A stretch of 64,000 nt of DNA from Arthrobacter sp. ISL-5 (GCF_018613835.1 NZ_JAGGPM010000025.1:1-64000); one strand, 5' to 3'. Shown: positions 42,613 through 51,812, numbered from the stretch's first letter. The notes: generated from the sequence alone by a model not told the origin. Numbers and translations: made by a program.

Positions 42613-43651
42613 GTAAGCCTGCACCGCACCTGCATCCCCACCCGCATGACGGTCCCGCTGCGGGCGGCGGACACCATCACGATCATGACCATCCGCACGA
42701 TCACGACCACGGCCATGTCCACGCCACAGGGCTCAAAGGGTGGCTGCAGGAACTCTTCATCCCGCACTCCCACGATTCGGCAGACTCCGTCGACGAAGCC
42801 ATGGAGTCCAGCGCGGAAGGTATCCGCGCGGTCAAACTCTCGTTGCTCGGACTCGGCACCACGTCGCTGTTCCAGCTGGGCATCGTCCTGATCAGCGGGT
42901 CCGTCGCGCTGCTGGCCGACACCGTGCACAACTTTTCCGACGCCCTGACCGCTGTCCCCCTTTGGATCGCCTTCCTGCTCGGCCGCCGCACCGCCACGCG
43001 GACTTACACCTATGGCTTCGGCCGAGCCGAAGACCTGGCTGGATTGTTCATCGTGGCCATGATCTCCCTGTCCGCGGTGGTGGCCGCCGTCGAGTCCATC
43101 CACCGTTTCTTTGCCCCACAGCCAGTCCAGAACCTGGGCTGGGTGCTGGCCGCAGGACTCGTCGGTTTCGCCGGCAACGAGCTCGTTGCGATCTACCGGA
43201 TCCGCGTCGGCCGGAAAATCGGCTCCGCCGCCCTGGTCGCCGACGGGATCCACGCCCGCACGGACGGCTTTACCTCCCTGGCCGTGGTCGCCGGTGTCAT
43301 CGGCACCTGGCTTGGCTTCCCGCTGGCCGATCCGATCGTGGGCCTGCTCATCTCCGTCGCCATCGCAATCCTGCTCTGGGGAACCGTCCGGGACATCGGG
43401 CGCAGACTCATGGACGGCGTCAACCCGGCGCTCACAGACAAGCTCGCCGACGTCGTGCGGGGGCACGCCCCTGCCGACTCAACGTCCAGGCTGCATGGTC
43501 CGGCCACAAGCTGCACGCAGAAATCAGCATTCCTGCTGGCAGCTGCGGCGATCTGGCCGAACTCGCAGCGCTGGCCGCGGACCTTAAACACGCCGCGGCG
43601 CACGCCTTGCCGAATATCGGATCGGTGGAGGTCGTTCCCAGGTTCGATTAG
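42609..43651 (+). pseudogene. Cation diffusion facilitator (CDF) metal exporter, frameshifted C-terminus
   Basis: A CzcD-type zinc/cobalt exporter. The His-rich N-terminus (HLHPHPHD, HHHDHDHPHDHDHGHVH) and six helices are normal: LLADTVHNFSDALTAVPLW carries the HxxxD site of helix 2 and LVADGIHARTDGFTSLAVV that of helix 5. The cytoplasmic C-terminal domain leaves the frame near 43475; its natural end, NVQAAWSGHKLHAEISIPAG to EVVPRFD, is in another frame and stops at 43651. A few bases are missing. The membrane part might still transport. Coupled to arsR by ATGA. Confidence 0.82.
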
Positions 43652-43852
43652 GCAGGTTCGATGAGGTCGGTTCGATGAGGCCGGTTTCATGAGACGCCAT
43701 CCCCTGCTCCTGACTTGCGAAGCGCGATATTCCGCCACCTCCGCGGTTGTGTTCATCACACGCCGTTGTGCCGTCGCGGCGGTTCGGTCCGTCGGTCGCA
43801 TACTGGACTGACCGGGAGGCGGCGTGTGCACGGGCGGGCAGGAGGAGCAGGC

Positions 43853-44134
43853 ATGAAAACCCTGATGGCAGTGGTGCGGAACGAGTACTTTCCCGCGGCC
43901 GCAGTGTTGGCGTTCGTCGTGCTGTTCTGGACGGCGGGACTGTTCGGCGGCCTGTCATTGCTCAGCACCAGCCAGCCGCCCATCGCCACACTGTTCTGGC
44001 TGTTGTTCGTCTACGCGGTCGCCGTCCTTTCGCCGCTGGCCGGGCTGCTCGCAGCAGTTGACCTCGTCCGCAGATGGTGGCGGAACCGCCGCGCAGCGCG
44101 GATCGGAACCGGCGCAGCACGCCACGACCAGTGA
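43853..44134 (+). CDS. Small two-helix membrane protein
   Basis: A 93-residue protein with two transmembrane helices (about residues 13-34, FPAAAVLAFVVLFWTAGLFG, and 47-70, LFWLLFVYAVAVLSPLAGLL) and a basic C-terminal tail RRWWRNRRAARIG. ATG 43853 follows a strong GGAGGAG. No family with known function is recognised. It lies between the metal cluster and the BNR-repeat gene and shows no coupling to either. Confidence 0.65.
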   Translation: MKTLMAVVRNEYFPAAAVLAFVVLFWTAGLFGGLSLLSTSQPPIATLFWLLFVYAVAVLSPLAGLLAAVDLVRRWWRNRRAARIGTGAARHDQ

Positions 44135-44194
44135 CTGGCACTCGTCCAGGCTCCTGCGCCTAAACCATTGCGGCCTCCCCGCCGGAGTGGTTGC

Positions 44195-45325
44195 ATGGGG
44201 TGCATGGCTACCCCGGAGAGTTACGTCTTAGCGATCGGGACCAAGAAAGGCCTCTGGCTGGCGACCAGCCAGGACCGGAAGCAATGGTCCTTCACCGGCC
44301 CGCATTTCCTGATGAGCGAGATCCCGAGCATCGGAATCGACACGCGCGACGGCCGCACCCGGATCATGGTGGGCGTCCGGTCCGAACACTGGGGCCCCAC
44401 CGTTGCCCACTCGGATGATCTCGGCGCCACCTGGACCGAGCCCGAGCAGGGCGCGATCAAGTTCCCCGACGGCACCGACGCCGCCGTGGAACGCATCTGG
44501 CAGATCTACCCCGACGCCGACTCCCGCCCCGGAGTGGTGTGGGCCGGTGCCGAGCCGATTTCGGTCTGGAAGTCCACCGACGGCGGCGAGCACTTCGAGC
44601 TGAACCGCGGACTGTGGGACCATCCGCACCGCAGCGAATGGGGCGCCGGATACGGCGGCGCCGCCGCACACTCGATCGTGGTCAACACGTCCGGAGACAA
44701 CGTGCACGTGGCCATGAGCACCGGCGGCGTATACCGCTCGCTCGACGGCGGATCGTCCTGGGAACCCCGGAACAAGGGCATCTCCGCCTACTTCATGCCC
44801 GATCCCAACCCGGAATTCGGCCAGTGCGTGCACAAGATTGCGGCGGACGCCGCCGTCGAAGGCCGCCTCTACGCGCAGAATCATCACGGCGTCTACCGCA
44901 GTGATGACAATGCCGAGAACTGGGAGTCAATCGCGGAGGGGCTGCCCGCCGATTTCGGTTTCGTGATGCTGACGCATCCGCGGCGGGCGGGCACGGCTTG
45001 GGTGATTCCCCTCAAGGCCGACGGCGAGCGGATTCCGCCCGAGGGCAAGCTCGCCGTGCACCGGACCGATGATGCCGGCGGCACCTGGAAGCGGCTAGAT
45101 GCCGGACTTCCCCAGTCCGAATACAACGCGGTGCTCCGTGACGCGGCCGCGGTGGATTCTGCTGAACCCGCCGGGGTGTACTTCGGAACACGCGGCGGCT
45201 CGGTCTATGCCAGCGCCGACGAGGGTGAATCGTTTGACGAGGTTGCGTCCCACCTGCCGGACGTCCTGTGCGTCCGGGCCGCCGTGGTTGCGGATGCCAA
45301 GGTCGCGGCAACGGTTTCTGTGTGA
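44195..45325 (+). CDS. BNR-repeat (sialidase-fold) protein
   Basis: A 376-residue cytoplasmic beta-propeller protein of the exo-alpha-sialidase/VPS10-like type. BNR-type motifs recur: SDDLGATWTEPE, STDGGEHFE, SLDGGSSWEP, SDDNAENWES, TDDAGGTWKR and SADEGESFDE (S/T-x-D-x-G-x-x-W/F). There is no signal peptide, and sialidase catalytic residues are not evident, so the enzyme name is doubtful. ATG 44195 is favoured by GGAG 7 bases before it; ATG 44204 is the alternative. It is followed after 9 bases by a MoaD/ThiS-like gene, a pairing that recurs in actinobacteria. Confidence 0.82.
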   Translation: MGCMATPESYVLAIGTKKGLWLATSQDRKQWSFTGPHFLMSEIPSIGIDTRDGRTRIMVGVRSEHWGPTVAHSDDLGATWTEPEQGAIKFPDGTDAAVERIWQIYPDADSRPGVVWAGAEPISVWKSTDGGEHFELNRGLWDHPHRSEWGAGYGGAAAHSIVVNTSGDNVHVAMSTGGVYRSLDGGSSWEPRNKGISAYFMPDPNPEFGQCVHKIAADAAVEGRLYAQNHHGVYRSDDNAENWESIAEGLPADFGFVMLTHPRRAGTAWVIPLKADGERIPPEGKLAVHRTDDAGGTWKRLDAGLPQSEYNAVLRDAAAVDSAEPAGVYFGTRGGSVYASADEGESFDEVASHLPDVLCVRAAVVADAKVAATVSV

Positions 45326-45334
45326 GGATCCGTT

Positions 45335-45622
45335 GTGGCTGAGATCAGCGTGGTGCTTCCCAGCGTGCTCCAGCCGCTCGCCGGCGGGCAGTCCTACCTG
45401 ACTGCGCCCGCCGACGGGACGGTGACCGTGGGCTGGTTGCTGGATTCCGTGACCGGGGATTACCCGGTGCTTGCCAGGAGGCTGCGGGACGAAACGGGTG
45501 CCCTCCGCCGCTACGTGAATATTTACGTGAACGGTGACGAGGTCCGGCGTCTCCAGGGCCTGGATACGGAGGTCGCTGCCGGCCAGGAAGTGCTGATCAT
45601 TCAGTCCGTGGCCGGGGGCTAG
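45335..45622 (+). CDS. MoaD/ThiS-family ubiquitin-like protein
   Basis: A 95-residue beta-grasp protein that ends ...VLIIQSVAGG; the terminal Gly-Gly is the part that is adenylated or thiocarboxylated in MoaD and ThiS. It also has the family's NIYVNGDEVRRLQGLDTEV stretch. No moaE, thiG, E1-like or JAMM protease gene is near. It is read with the BNR-repeat gene (9-base gap). Its role might be sulfur donation or protein conjugation; neither is shown. Confidence 0.85.
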   Translation: MAEISVVLPSVLQPLAGGQSYLTAPADGTVTVGWLLDSVTGDYPVLARRLRDETGALRRYVNIYVNGDEVRRLQGLDTEVAAGQEVLIIQSVAGG

Positions 45623-45627
45623 CTGGC

Positions 45628-45864
45628 TCAGGCGACGCGCCAAACGCTGCATTCATCCGTATTGATGGCCTTGCGCATGCCCGTGTGATGATCCATGATC
45701 CAGACGACGCCGATGCCCGGCGCTGTCTCTTGGACGCTGCCACGGCGGATGATGACGTCGTCGTAGCTGGGCCCCACCGAGAGGCGGGCTTCGATCTCGT
45801 CCCCGCGGTGGAGCTGGTCCAGTGCGCGGACGCGGGTTATGTGGGCTCTGGCTTCCTTCAACAT
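45628..45864 (-). CDS. Small hypothetical protein
   Basis: A 78-residue soluble protein, beginning MLKEARAHITRVRALDQLHR and ending IMDHHTGMRKAINTDECSVW-RVA. ATG 45864 has AGGAGG 7 bases upstream. The middle (GDEIEARLSVGPSYDDVIIRR) suggests a small beta-barrel. I do not recognise the family. It is convergent with the MoaD-like gene, with 5 bases between the stops. Confidence 0.65.
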   Translation of the reverse strand: MLKEARAHITRVRALDQLHRGDEIEARLSVGPSYDDVIIRRGSVQETAPGIGVVWIMDHHTGMRKAINTDECSVWRVA

Positions 45865-46086
45865 GGCATGGCCTCCTGAACTGGAGCTGGTGCCTGCAAT
45901 TGCCGGCACTTCCAGTGTGGCGGGGGATTGTTGCGCCCGGGTTTCCTGCCCGTTAGCACCGGGTTAGTTTCACGCGCCGGTCCGGTTTCCACACCCGGGG
46001 CGCCGGCCATTGACCGACGAATCATCTGCTACGAGACTTTCAATGGGTTTGTATCCCGCAACGGCCCCGACCAGGAGGAACCAGCA

Positions 46087-47817
46087 ATGACCATCCAGGA
46101 ATCCGAGGCAGAAGCCGCCTTCAGGGCAGGCAGGGAATGGTTCAAGAGTGCGGTGGTGTACCAGATCTACCCGCGCAGTTTCGCCGATTCTGACGGTGAC
46201 GGCATCGGGGATCTCCGCGGGATCATCAGCCGGCTCGACTACCTGCAGAAGCTGGGCGTCGACGTCGTCTGGCTGTCCCCGGTGTACCGCTCGCCGCAGG
46301 ACGACAACGGCTACGACATCAGCGACTACCGGGACATCGATCCGGTCTTCGGGGACCTGGAAACCCTGGACGAGCTCTTGGACGGACTGCACGCACGCGG
46401 CATGAAGCTCTTGATGGACCTCGTGGTCAACCACACCTCGGACGAGCACCCCTGGTTCGTGGAATCCCGCTCGGGCAAGGACAATCCGAAACGGGACTGG
46501 TACTGGTGGCGGCCGCCGCGGGACGGCGCCGAGCCCGGCACTCCGGGTGCGGAGCCGAACAACTGGGGCTCCGCATTCTCGGGGCCGGCCTGGGAATACG
46601 ACGCCGCTTCGGGGGAGTACTACCTCCACCTCTTCTCCCGGAAGCAGCCGGACCTCAACTGGGAGAATCCGGACGTGCGTGCCGCCATCTACGACATGAT
46701 GAACTGGTGGCTCGACAGGGGAGTGGACGGCTTCCGGATGGACGTCATCAACTTCATTTCCAAGGAGGAGTCACTGCCGGACGGCCCCCGCGCCGACGGC
46801 ATGCTCTACGGCGACGGCGGCCCCCACTACATCTGCGGGCCCCGCATCCACGAGTTCCTGCAGGAGATGCACCAGGAGGTCTTCGCCGGCCGGGACAAGG
46901 ACCTGCTCACCGTGGGCGAGATGCCGGGCGTGACGTTGGAGGACGCCGCGCTGTTCACCGACCCCGGACGCCACGAGGTGGACATGGTGTTCCAGTTTGA
47001 GCACGTGGCCCTGGACCAGGAGGGCGGCAACAAGTGGCGGCCCAAGAAGCTGCTGCTGACCGATCTGAAGAAGTCCCTCGGCCGCTGGCAGGAGGCGCTG
47101 GCGGAGAGCGGCTGGAACAGCCTCTACTGGGGCAACCACGACCAGGCCCGCGCCGTGTCCCGCTTCGGCGACGACGGCCGGTACCGCGAGCTGTCAGCCA
47201 AGATGCTGGCCGCCGTCCTCCATCTGCACCGCGGCACGCCGTACGTGTACCAGGGCGAGGAGCTGGGCATGACCAACATGGCGTTCGGCGCCATCAGCGA
47301 CTACCGCGACATCGAGGTCCTCAACCACCACCGCGAGGCCACCACGCACCTGGGACACACGGACGCCGAGGTCCTCGCCGCCCTGGCGCCGCTGAACCGC
47401 GACAATGCGCGCACGCCGGTCCAGTGGGAGGCCGGCCGGAACGCGGGGTTCACCACCGGGGCCCCGTGGATCGCGGTCAATCCGAACGCGAACACCATCA
47501 ACGCCGCCGCCCAGGTGGACGACCCCCAGTCGGTCTTCAGCTTCTACCGGCAGGTCATCGCCCTGCGCCACGCGGATCCCGTGGTGGCCTACGGAGACTT
47601 CACCATGCTGCTCCCCGACGACGAACACATCTACGCGTTCCGGCGCTCGCTGCCGGACGCGGAGATGCTGGTCCTGGGAAACTTTTCCGGGACCGGACAG
47701 TCTGCCGGCGTTGAGGGATCATGGGGCGGCGCCGAGCTGGTGCTGGGCAACTACCCGCAGGAAGCCGGCCTGCAGCTGCGTCCCTGGGAGGTGAAGGTCT
47801 TCCGCCGGAGCCTGTAG
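46087..47817 (+). CDS. Alpha-glucosidase / oligo-1,6-glucosidase, GH13
   Basis: A 576-residue glycoside hydrolase of family 13 acting on alpha-glucosides such as maltose or isomaltose. Landmarks: VVYQIYPRSFADSDGDGIGD at the N-terminus, DLVVNHTSDEHPWF, nucleophile Asp in GVDGFRMDVINF, acid/base Glu in LLTVGEMPGV and WGNHDQARAVSR. A C-terminal beta domain follows. ATG 46087 has AGGAGG 9 bases before it; upstream in-frame codons to 45928 are not needed. No signal peptide, so it is intracellular. Convergent with another GH13 gene. Confidence 0.92.
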   Translation: MTIQESEAEAAFRAGREWFKSAVVYQIYPRSFADSDGDGIGDLRGIISRLDYLQKLGVDVVWLSPVYRSPQDDNGYDISDYRDIDPVFGDLETLDELLDGLHARGMKLLMDLVVNHTSDEHPWFVESRSGKDNPKRDWYWWRPPRDGAEPGTPGAEPNNWGSAFSGPAWEYDAASGEYYLHLFSRKQPDLNWENPDVRAAIYDMMNWWLDRGVDGFRMDVINFISKEESLPDGPRADGMLYGDGGPHYICGPRIHEFLQEMHQEVFAGRDKDLLTVGEMPGVTLEDAALFTDPGRHEVDMVFQFEHVALDQEGGNKWRPKKLLLTDLKKSLGRWQEALAESGWNSLYWGNHDQARAVSRFGDDGRYRELSAKMLAAVLHLHRGTPYVYQGEELGMTNMAFGAISDYRDIEVLNHHREATTHLGHTDAEVLAALAPLNRDNARTPVQWEAGRNAGFTTGAPWIAVNPNANTINAAAQVDDPQSVFSFYRQVIALRHADPVVAYGDFTMLLPDDEHIYAFRRSLPDAEMLVLGNFSGTGQSAGVEGSWGGAELVLGNYPQEAGLQLRPWEVKVFRRSL

Positions 47818-47839
47818 GGGGCCCTTCTAAAGGCGGGCC

Positions 47840-49534
47840 TCAGGGAGCGAGCCTGTCGCCCGGTTTGTGGACCCGGAACCAGCGGTAGCCGTAGCGGCCC
47901 AGCTCAACCGTGAATCCGCCGTCGGGCTCCAGCGGAACGTTGTCGCCGTCGAGCAGGTCCAGCAGCGTGGCGCCCTTGAACGCCCGGGGCGGGCCGTCCT
48001 CGGGACCGGCGTTGCCGCTGACTTTTACGGTGTCCTCGCCGAAGTTGTGCAGCAGCACCAGGGTTGCCCCCGCCGAGCTGCAGGTGTGCGCGAAGACCGC
48101 CGGCTCGGGCTGGTCGATGACCGCGAAGTCGCCCCAGCCCAGCTCGGGTGACTCGCGGTAGCGCTGGATGAGCGTGGCGATGAAGTTCCACAGGGACGCC
48201 GGGTCCCGTTTGGCGGCCGCGGCATTGACCTTGTCCGGGCCGAACTCCCCGCGCGCCACCGGTTGCACAAGGTCCGCGACCAGAGCACTGGAGAAGCCGC
48301 CGTTCTTTTCGTCGTTCCACTGCATCGGCGTGCGGACGGCAGCGCGGCTCTTCTGCCGCAGGTCCTCGCCCATCCCGATTTCCTCGCCGTAATAGAGCAC
48401 GGGTGTGCCCGGCAGCGAGAACATCAGCGAGTACACCATGCGGATCCGGCCGGCGTCGCCGTTCAGCATCGGCGGCAGCCTGCGCCGGAGGCCCCGGCCG
48501 TAGACCTGCATGTTCTTCTCCGGGCCGAACGCGGCAAAAACCTCCTCGCGCTCGCCCTCGCTGAGCTTATCCAGCGTGAGCTCGTCATGGTTGCGGACAA
48601 ACATGGCCCACTGGTTGTCAGGATTCAGCGCCGGCCGGCTCTTCAGCGTCTCCGCCAGCGGCCGGGCGTCCCCGCGGGCCAGCGAAAGGTACAGGTGCTG
48701 CATGGACATGAAGTCGAACTGCATGTTCAGCTCGTTGCCCACGGCCCCGCCGAAGTATTCGAGCTGCTCCTTGTACGGCAGGTTCACCTCGCCCAGCAGC
48801 ACCGCGCTGCCGTTACGCCGGCCGACGAAGCTGCGCAGGGCGGCCAGGTAGTCGTGCGGGTCAATCCTGGCCGCCTCATCCTTGGGCTGGCCGCGGGTTT
48901 CCAGGAAGAACGGCACCGCATCGAGCCGGAAACCATCCAGGCCCAGTTCCAGCCAGAGTCCCATGGCCTTGGCAATCTCGTTCCGGACCTTGGGGTTGGT
49001 GACATTGAGGTCGGGCTGGTGCTCGGCGAACATGTGCAGGTACCACTCGCCGGTGGCGTCGTCCTGCGTCCAGAGGGAAGTCTGCTCGCCCGGGAACACC
49101 ACTTCCGAGGAGGTGTCCGGCGGGGTGTCCTTCCGCCATACGTAATAGTCGCGGTACGGGTTGTCCACGGATTTGCGGGCTTCCAGGAACCACGGATGCT
49201 GGTTGGACGTGTGGTTGACCACGAAATCCGCGATCACCCTGAGGCCCCGGTCCTTGGCGGTGCGGATGAACTCCACGAGGTCGCCCATGGTGCCCAGCCG
49301 GTGGTCCACGCCGAAGAAATCAGTGACGTCGTAGCCGTCGTCCCGGTCCGGCGACGGATAGAACGGCATGAGCCAGATGCAGCTCACGCCCAGCGCCGCG
49401 AGGTAGTCCACCCGCTGCGTGAGGCCGGCAAAATCGCCGGTGCCGTCGCCGTCGTCGTCGAAAAAAGTCTCAACGTCGAGGCAGTAGATCACGGCGTTCT
49501 TCCACCACAGGTCCGAGGTTTCAGAGATTCTCAT
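47840..49534 (-). CDS. GH13 enzyme, trehalose-synthase-like
   Basis: A 564-residue family-13 enzyme related to trehalose synthase (TreS) and alpha-amylase. It has NAVIYCLDVETFFDDDGDGT, CIWLMPFYPSPDRDDGYDVT, DFVVNHTSNQHPWF, nucleophile Asp in GLDGFRLDAVPFF, Glu in AVLLGEVNLPYKE and VRNHDELTLDKL. These fit the TreS-like subgroup, but activity could be hydrolytic. Its start overlaps the stop of the TIGR03885-type oxidoreductase gene (ATGA), an odd partner for a sugar enzyme that recurs in actinobacteria. Confidence 0.88.
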   Translation of the reverse strand: MRISETSDLWWKNAVIYCLDVETFFDDDGDGTGDFAGLTQRVDYLAALGVSCIWLMPFYPSPDRDDGYDVTDFFGVDHRLGTMGDLVEFIRTAKDRGLRVIADFVVNHTSNQHPWFLEARKSVDNPYRDYYVWRKDTPPDTSSEVVFPGEQTSLWTQDDATGEWYLHMFAEHQPDLNVTNPKVRNEIAKAMGLWLELGLDGFRLDAVPFFLETRGQPKDEAARIDPHDYLAALRSFVGRRNGSAVLLGEVNLPYKEQLEYFGGAVGNELNMQFDFMSMQHLYLSLARGDARPLAETLKSRPALNPDNQWAMFVRNHDELTLDKLSEGEREEVFAAFGPEKNMQVYGRGLRRRLPPMLNGDAGRIRMVYSLMFSLPGTPVLYYGEEIGMGEDLRQKSRAAVRTPMQWNDEKNGGFSSALVADLVQPVARGEFGPDKVNAAAAKRDPASLWNFIATLIQRYRESPELGWGDFAVIDQPEPAVFAHTCSSAGATLVLLHNFGEDTVKVSGNAGPEDGPPRAFKGATLLDLLDGDNVPLEPDGGFTVELGRYGYRWFRVHKPGDRLAP

Positions 49535-50502
49535 GCGACACGCACCTTCCGCAGCTGGGGCAGCACCTGGTCCGCGAACGCATCAATGAACGGGGCCTGC
49601 TCCTGGCCCACGAAGTGCAGGTAGAGTTCGTCGAAGCCGAGGTCGCCGTACTCGCCGAGCCACTGGGCGTGCTGGTCAAGGCTGGCCGAAATGTTTACCG
49701 ATTTCCGCAGCTGTTCCTCGCCGACGTCGGCGCTGACGCCGTCGAAATGCGCGGCCGTGGGCAGGTCCCAGGGTATGGGCGGCGCGAAAATGTTGGACCG
49801 CCACTGGTCCATCGCAATGGCCACGGCATCCTTCTCATCGGGGGCCCAGGACAGGTGGATCTGCAGGATCGCCTTGCCGCGGCCGCCGTTGTCGCGGTAG
49901 GCGGCGAGCATCTCCGCGAGCTTGGCATGGGGCTGGTTCACGGTGACCAGGCCGTCCGCCCAGGCCGCGGAGCGGCGCGCGGTCTCGACGCTGATGGCCG
50001 GGGCGATGAGCTGCGGCGGGGGCTCCGGAACGTCCCAGATCCGGGCCTGCTCCACCGTGACCAGTCCGTGGTGCGTGACCTCCTCCCCTGCGTGCAGGCG
50101 GCGGATGACGTCCACGCACTCCTCGAGCCGCTGCTGCCGGGTCTCCTTCAGCGGCCAGGGGTCGCCGGTGATGTGCTCGTTCATGTTCTCCCCGCTGCCA
50201 AGGGCCACCCAGAAGCGGCCCGGGAACATGGAGGCCAGCGTGGCCGAGGCATGCGCGATGATGGCGGGGTGGTACCGCTGGCCCGGCGCGTTGACCACGC
50301 CGAAGGGCAGCTTGGTGGTGGCCAGCGCGGCGCCCAGCCAGGACCACGCGAAGCCGGAATGCCCCTGCCGGGCGGACCACGGTTCGATGTGGTCCGAGCA
50401 CATGGCGGCGTCGAAGCCGGCCGCCTCGGCGTGCTGGACATCCTTGAGGAGCTGTCCCGGACTGATCTGTTCATGCGATGCGTGAAATCCGATGGCTGCC
50501 AT
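49531..50502 (-). CDS. TIGR03885-type LLM-class flavin oxidoreductase
   Basis: A 323-residue luciferase-like TIM-barrel oxidoreductase (FMN or F420 dependent). Markers are IGFHASHEQISPGQLLKDVQ, MCSDHIEPWSARQGHSGFAW, the flavin-site stretch RFWVALGSGENMNEHITGDP and TARRSAAWADGLVTVNQPHA. It is the first gene of a two-gene operon with the trehalose-synthase-like GH13. Substrate unknown; this subgroup is conserved beside GH13 genes. Confidence 0.88.
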   Translation of the reverse strand: MAAIGFHASHEQISPGQLLKDVQHAEAAGFDAAMCSDHIEPWSARQGHSGFAWSWLGAALATTKLPFGVVNAPGQRYHPAIIAHASATLASMFPGRFWVALGSGENMNEHITGDPWPLKETRQQRLEECVDVIRRLHAGEEVTHHGLVTVEQARIWDVPEPPPQLIAPAISVETARRSAAWADGLVTVNQPHAKLAEMLAAYRDNGGRGKAILQIHLSWAPDEKDAVAIAMDQWRSNIFAPPIPWDLPTAAHFDGVSADVGEEQLRKSVNISASLDQHAQWLGEYGDLGFDELYLHFVGQEQAPFIDAFADQVLPQLRKVRVA

Positions 50503-50584
50503 CGTTAATGTCTACCGGGGGCCGCTCGCGGTGTCGAGGGTAAGGGGGTGGCGCCGGGGCGGGCCCCGGGCAAGAATGGGGCGT

Positions 50585-51652
50585 ATGCAGCTTCCGGTCA
50601 TGCCCCCCATTGCTCCCATGCTTGCCAAATCGGTGGCCGCCATCCCGGAGGGTGCCATGAGCTACGAGCCGAAGTGGGACGGTTTCCGGTCGATCATTTT
50701 CCGCGATGGCGACGACGTGGAGATCGGCAGCCGCAACGAAAAGCCCATGACCCGGTACTTTCCGGAGCTCGTGGAGGCGCTGAAAGCCAACCTGCCGCCG
50801 AGGTGCGTGCTCGACGGCGAGATCGTCCTGGTGGGCGCGTCGGGGGACCGGCTCGACTTTGACGCCCTGCAGCAGCGGATCCATCCGGCCGCCAGCAGGG
50901 TCAAGCTGCTGGCCGAACAGACGCCGGCGAAGTTTGTGGCCTTCGATCTGCTGGCCCTGGGCGACGACGACTTCAGCGGCAGGCCCTTCGCCGAGCGGCG
51001 CGCCGCCCTGGAAGCGGCGCTGGCCACGGCGAGTTCGCCGATCCATCTGACCGCCGCGACGCTGGACCGGGAGCTTGCCGGGAAGTGGTTCAACCAGTTT
51101 GAGGGCGCCGGCCTGGACGGGATTATCGCCAAGCCCCTCGACGGCGAGTACCAGCCGGACAAGCGCGTGATGTTCAAGGTCAAGCACGAACGCACGGCCG
51201 ACTGCGTCCTGGCCGGCTACCGGGTGCACAAGAGCGGACCGGACGCCATCGGATCGCTGCTGCTGGGCCTGTACAAGCCCGACGGCGAACTCGCCAGCGT
51301 GGGCGTGGTGGGCGCCTTTCCGATGCAGCGGAGGCGGGAGCTGTTCGAGGAACTCCAGCCGCTGGTGACCAACTTTGACGAGCACCCGTGGGCCTGGGCC
51401 AAGCAGGAGGACGGCGCCCGGACGCCGCGCAACGCCGAGGGCAGCCGCTGGAGCGCCGGCAAGGACCTGTCCTTCACGCCCCTGCGTCCCGAGCGCGTGC
51501 TGGAAGTGAAGTACGACCACATGGAAGGCGAGCGGTTCCGCCACACCGCGCAGTTCGTGCGCTGGCGCCCGGACCGGGACCCGTCGTCCTGCACCTACGA
51601 GCAGCTCGAGGAGCCCGTGAAGTTCGACCTCGCCGAGGTGCTGGCCACATAA
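50585..51652 (+). CDS. ATP-dependent DNA ligase (LigC-like)
   Basis: A 355-residue ATP-dependent ligase of the LigC type used with end-joining or repair rather than replication. The adenylation Lys is K30 in EPKWDGFR, followed by motif III-like FVAFDLLALGDDDF, motif IV GLDGIIAKPLDGEY and motif V MFKVKHERTADCVLAGYR. The C-terminal OB fold closes it. No Ku or LigD polymerase gene is adjacent. ATG 50585 is used; the ribosome binding site is weak. Confidence 0.88.
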   Translation: MQLPVMPPIAPMLAKSVAAIPEGAMSYEPKWDGFRSIIFRDGDDVEIGSRNEKPMTRYFPELVEALKANLPPRCVLDGEIVLVGASGDRLDFDALQQRIHPAASRVKLLAEQTPAKFVAFDLLALGDDDFSGRPFAERRAALEAALATASSPIHLTAATLDRELAGKWFNQFEGAGLDGIIAKPLDGEYQPDKRVMFKVKHERTADCVLAGYRVHKSGPDAIGSLLLGLYKPDGELASVGVVGAFPMQRRRELFEELQPLVTNFDEHPWAWAKQEDGARTPRNAEGSRWSAGKDLSFTPLRPERVLEVKYDHMEGERFRHTAQFVRWRPDRDPSSCTYEQLEEPVKFDLAEVLAT

Positions 51653-51660
51653 ACAGGTGA

Positions 51661-51682
51661 CCCGCCCCTCGGGAGGGGCGGG
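51661..51682. terminator. Hairpin between ligC and the MHS transporter gene
   Basis: CCCGCCCCT (51661-51669) and AGGGGCGGG (51674-51682) form a 9-base stem between convergent genes. A wider inverted repeat, CGCCGTCGTGACC (51684-51696) with GGTCACGACGGCG (51767-51779), flanks the remaining gap, which holds no gene. Confidence 0.55.
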
Positions 51683-51812
51683 CCGCCGTCGTGACCTTCT
51701 TTGGAGCTAAGCAGGCCGAATAGGCGGGGGACTCGCCGTGTCGCGGGGCGTTTGGCAGGCAAACGGGGTCACGACGGCGGGACGCACCCGGGCCGGTCGG
51801 GTGCCGGTCGGA

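Noticed and set aside
44195..45325. True secreted sialidase
   Set aside because: BNR motifs are present but there is no signal peptide and no convincing catalytic Arg triad or Tyr/Glu pair, so only the fold is named.
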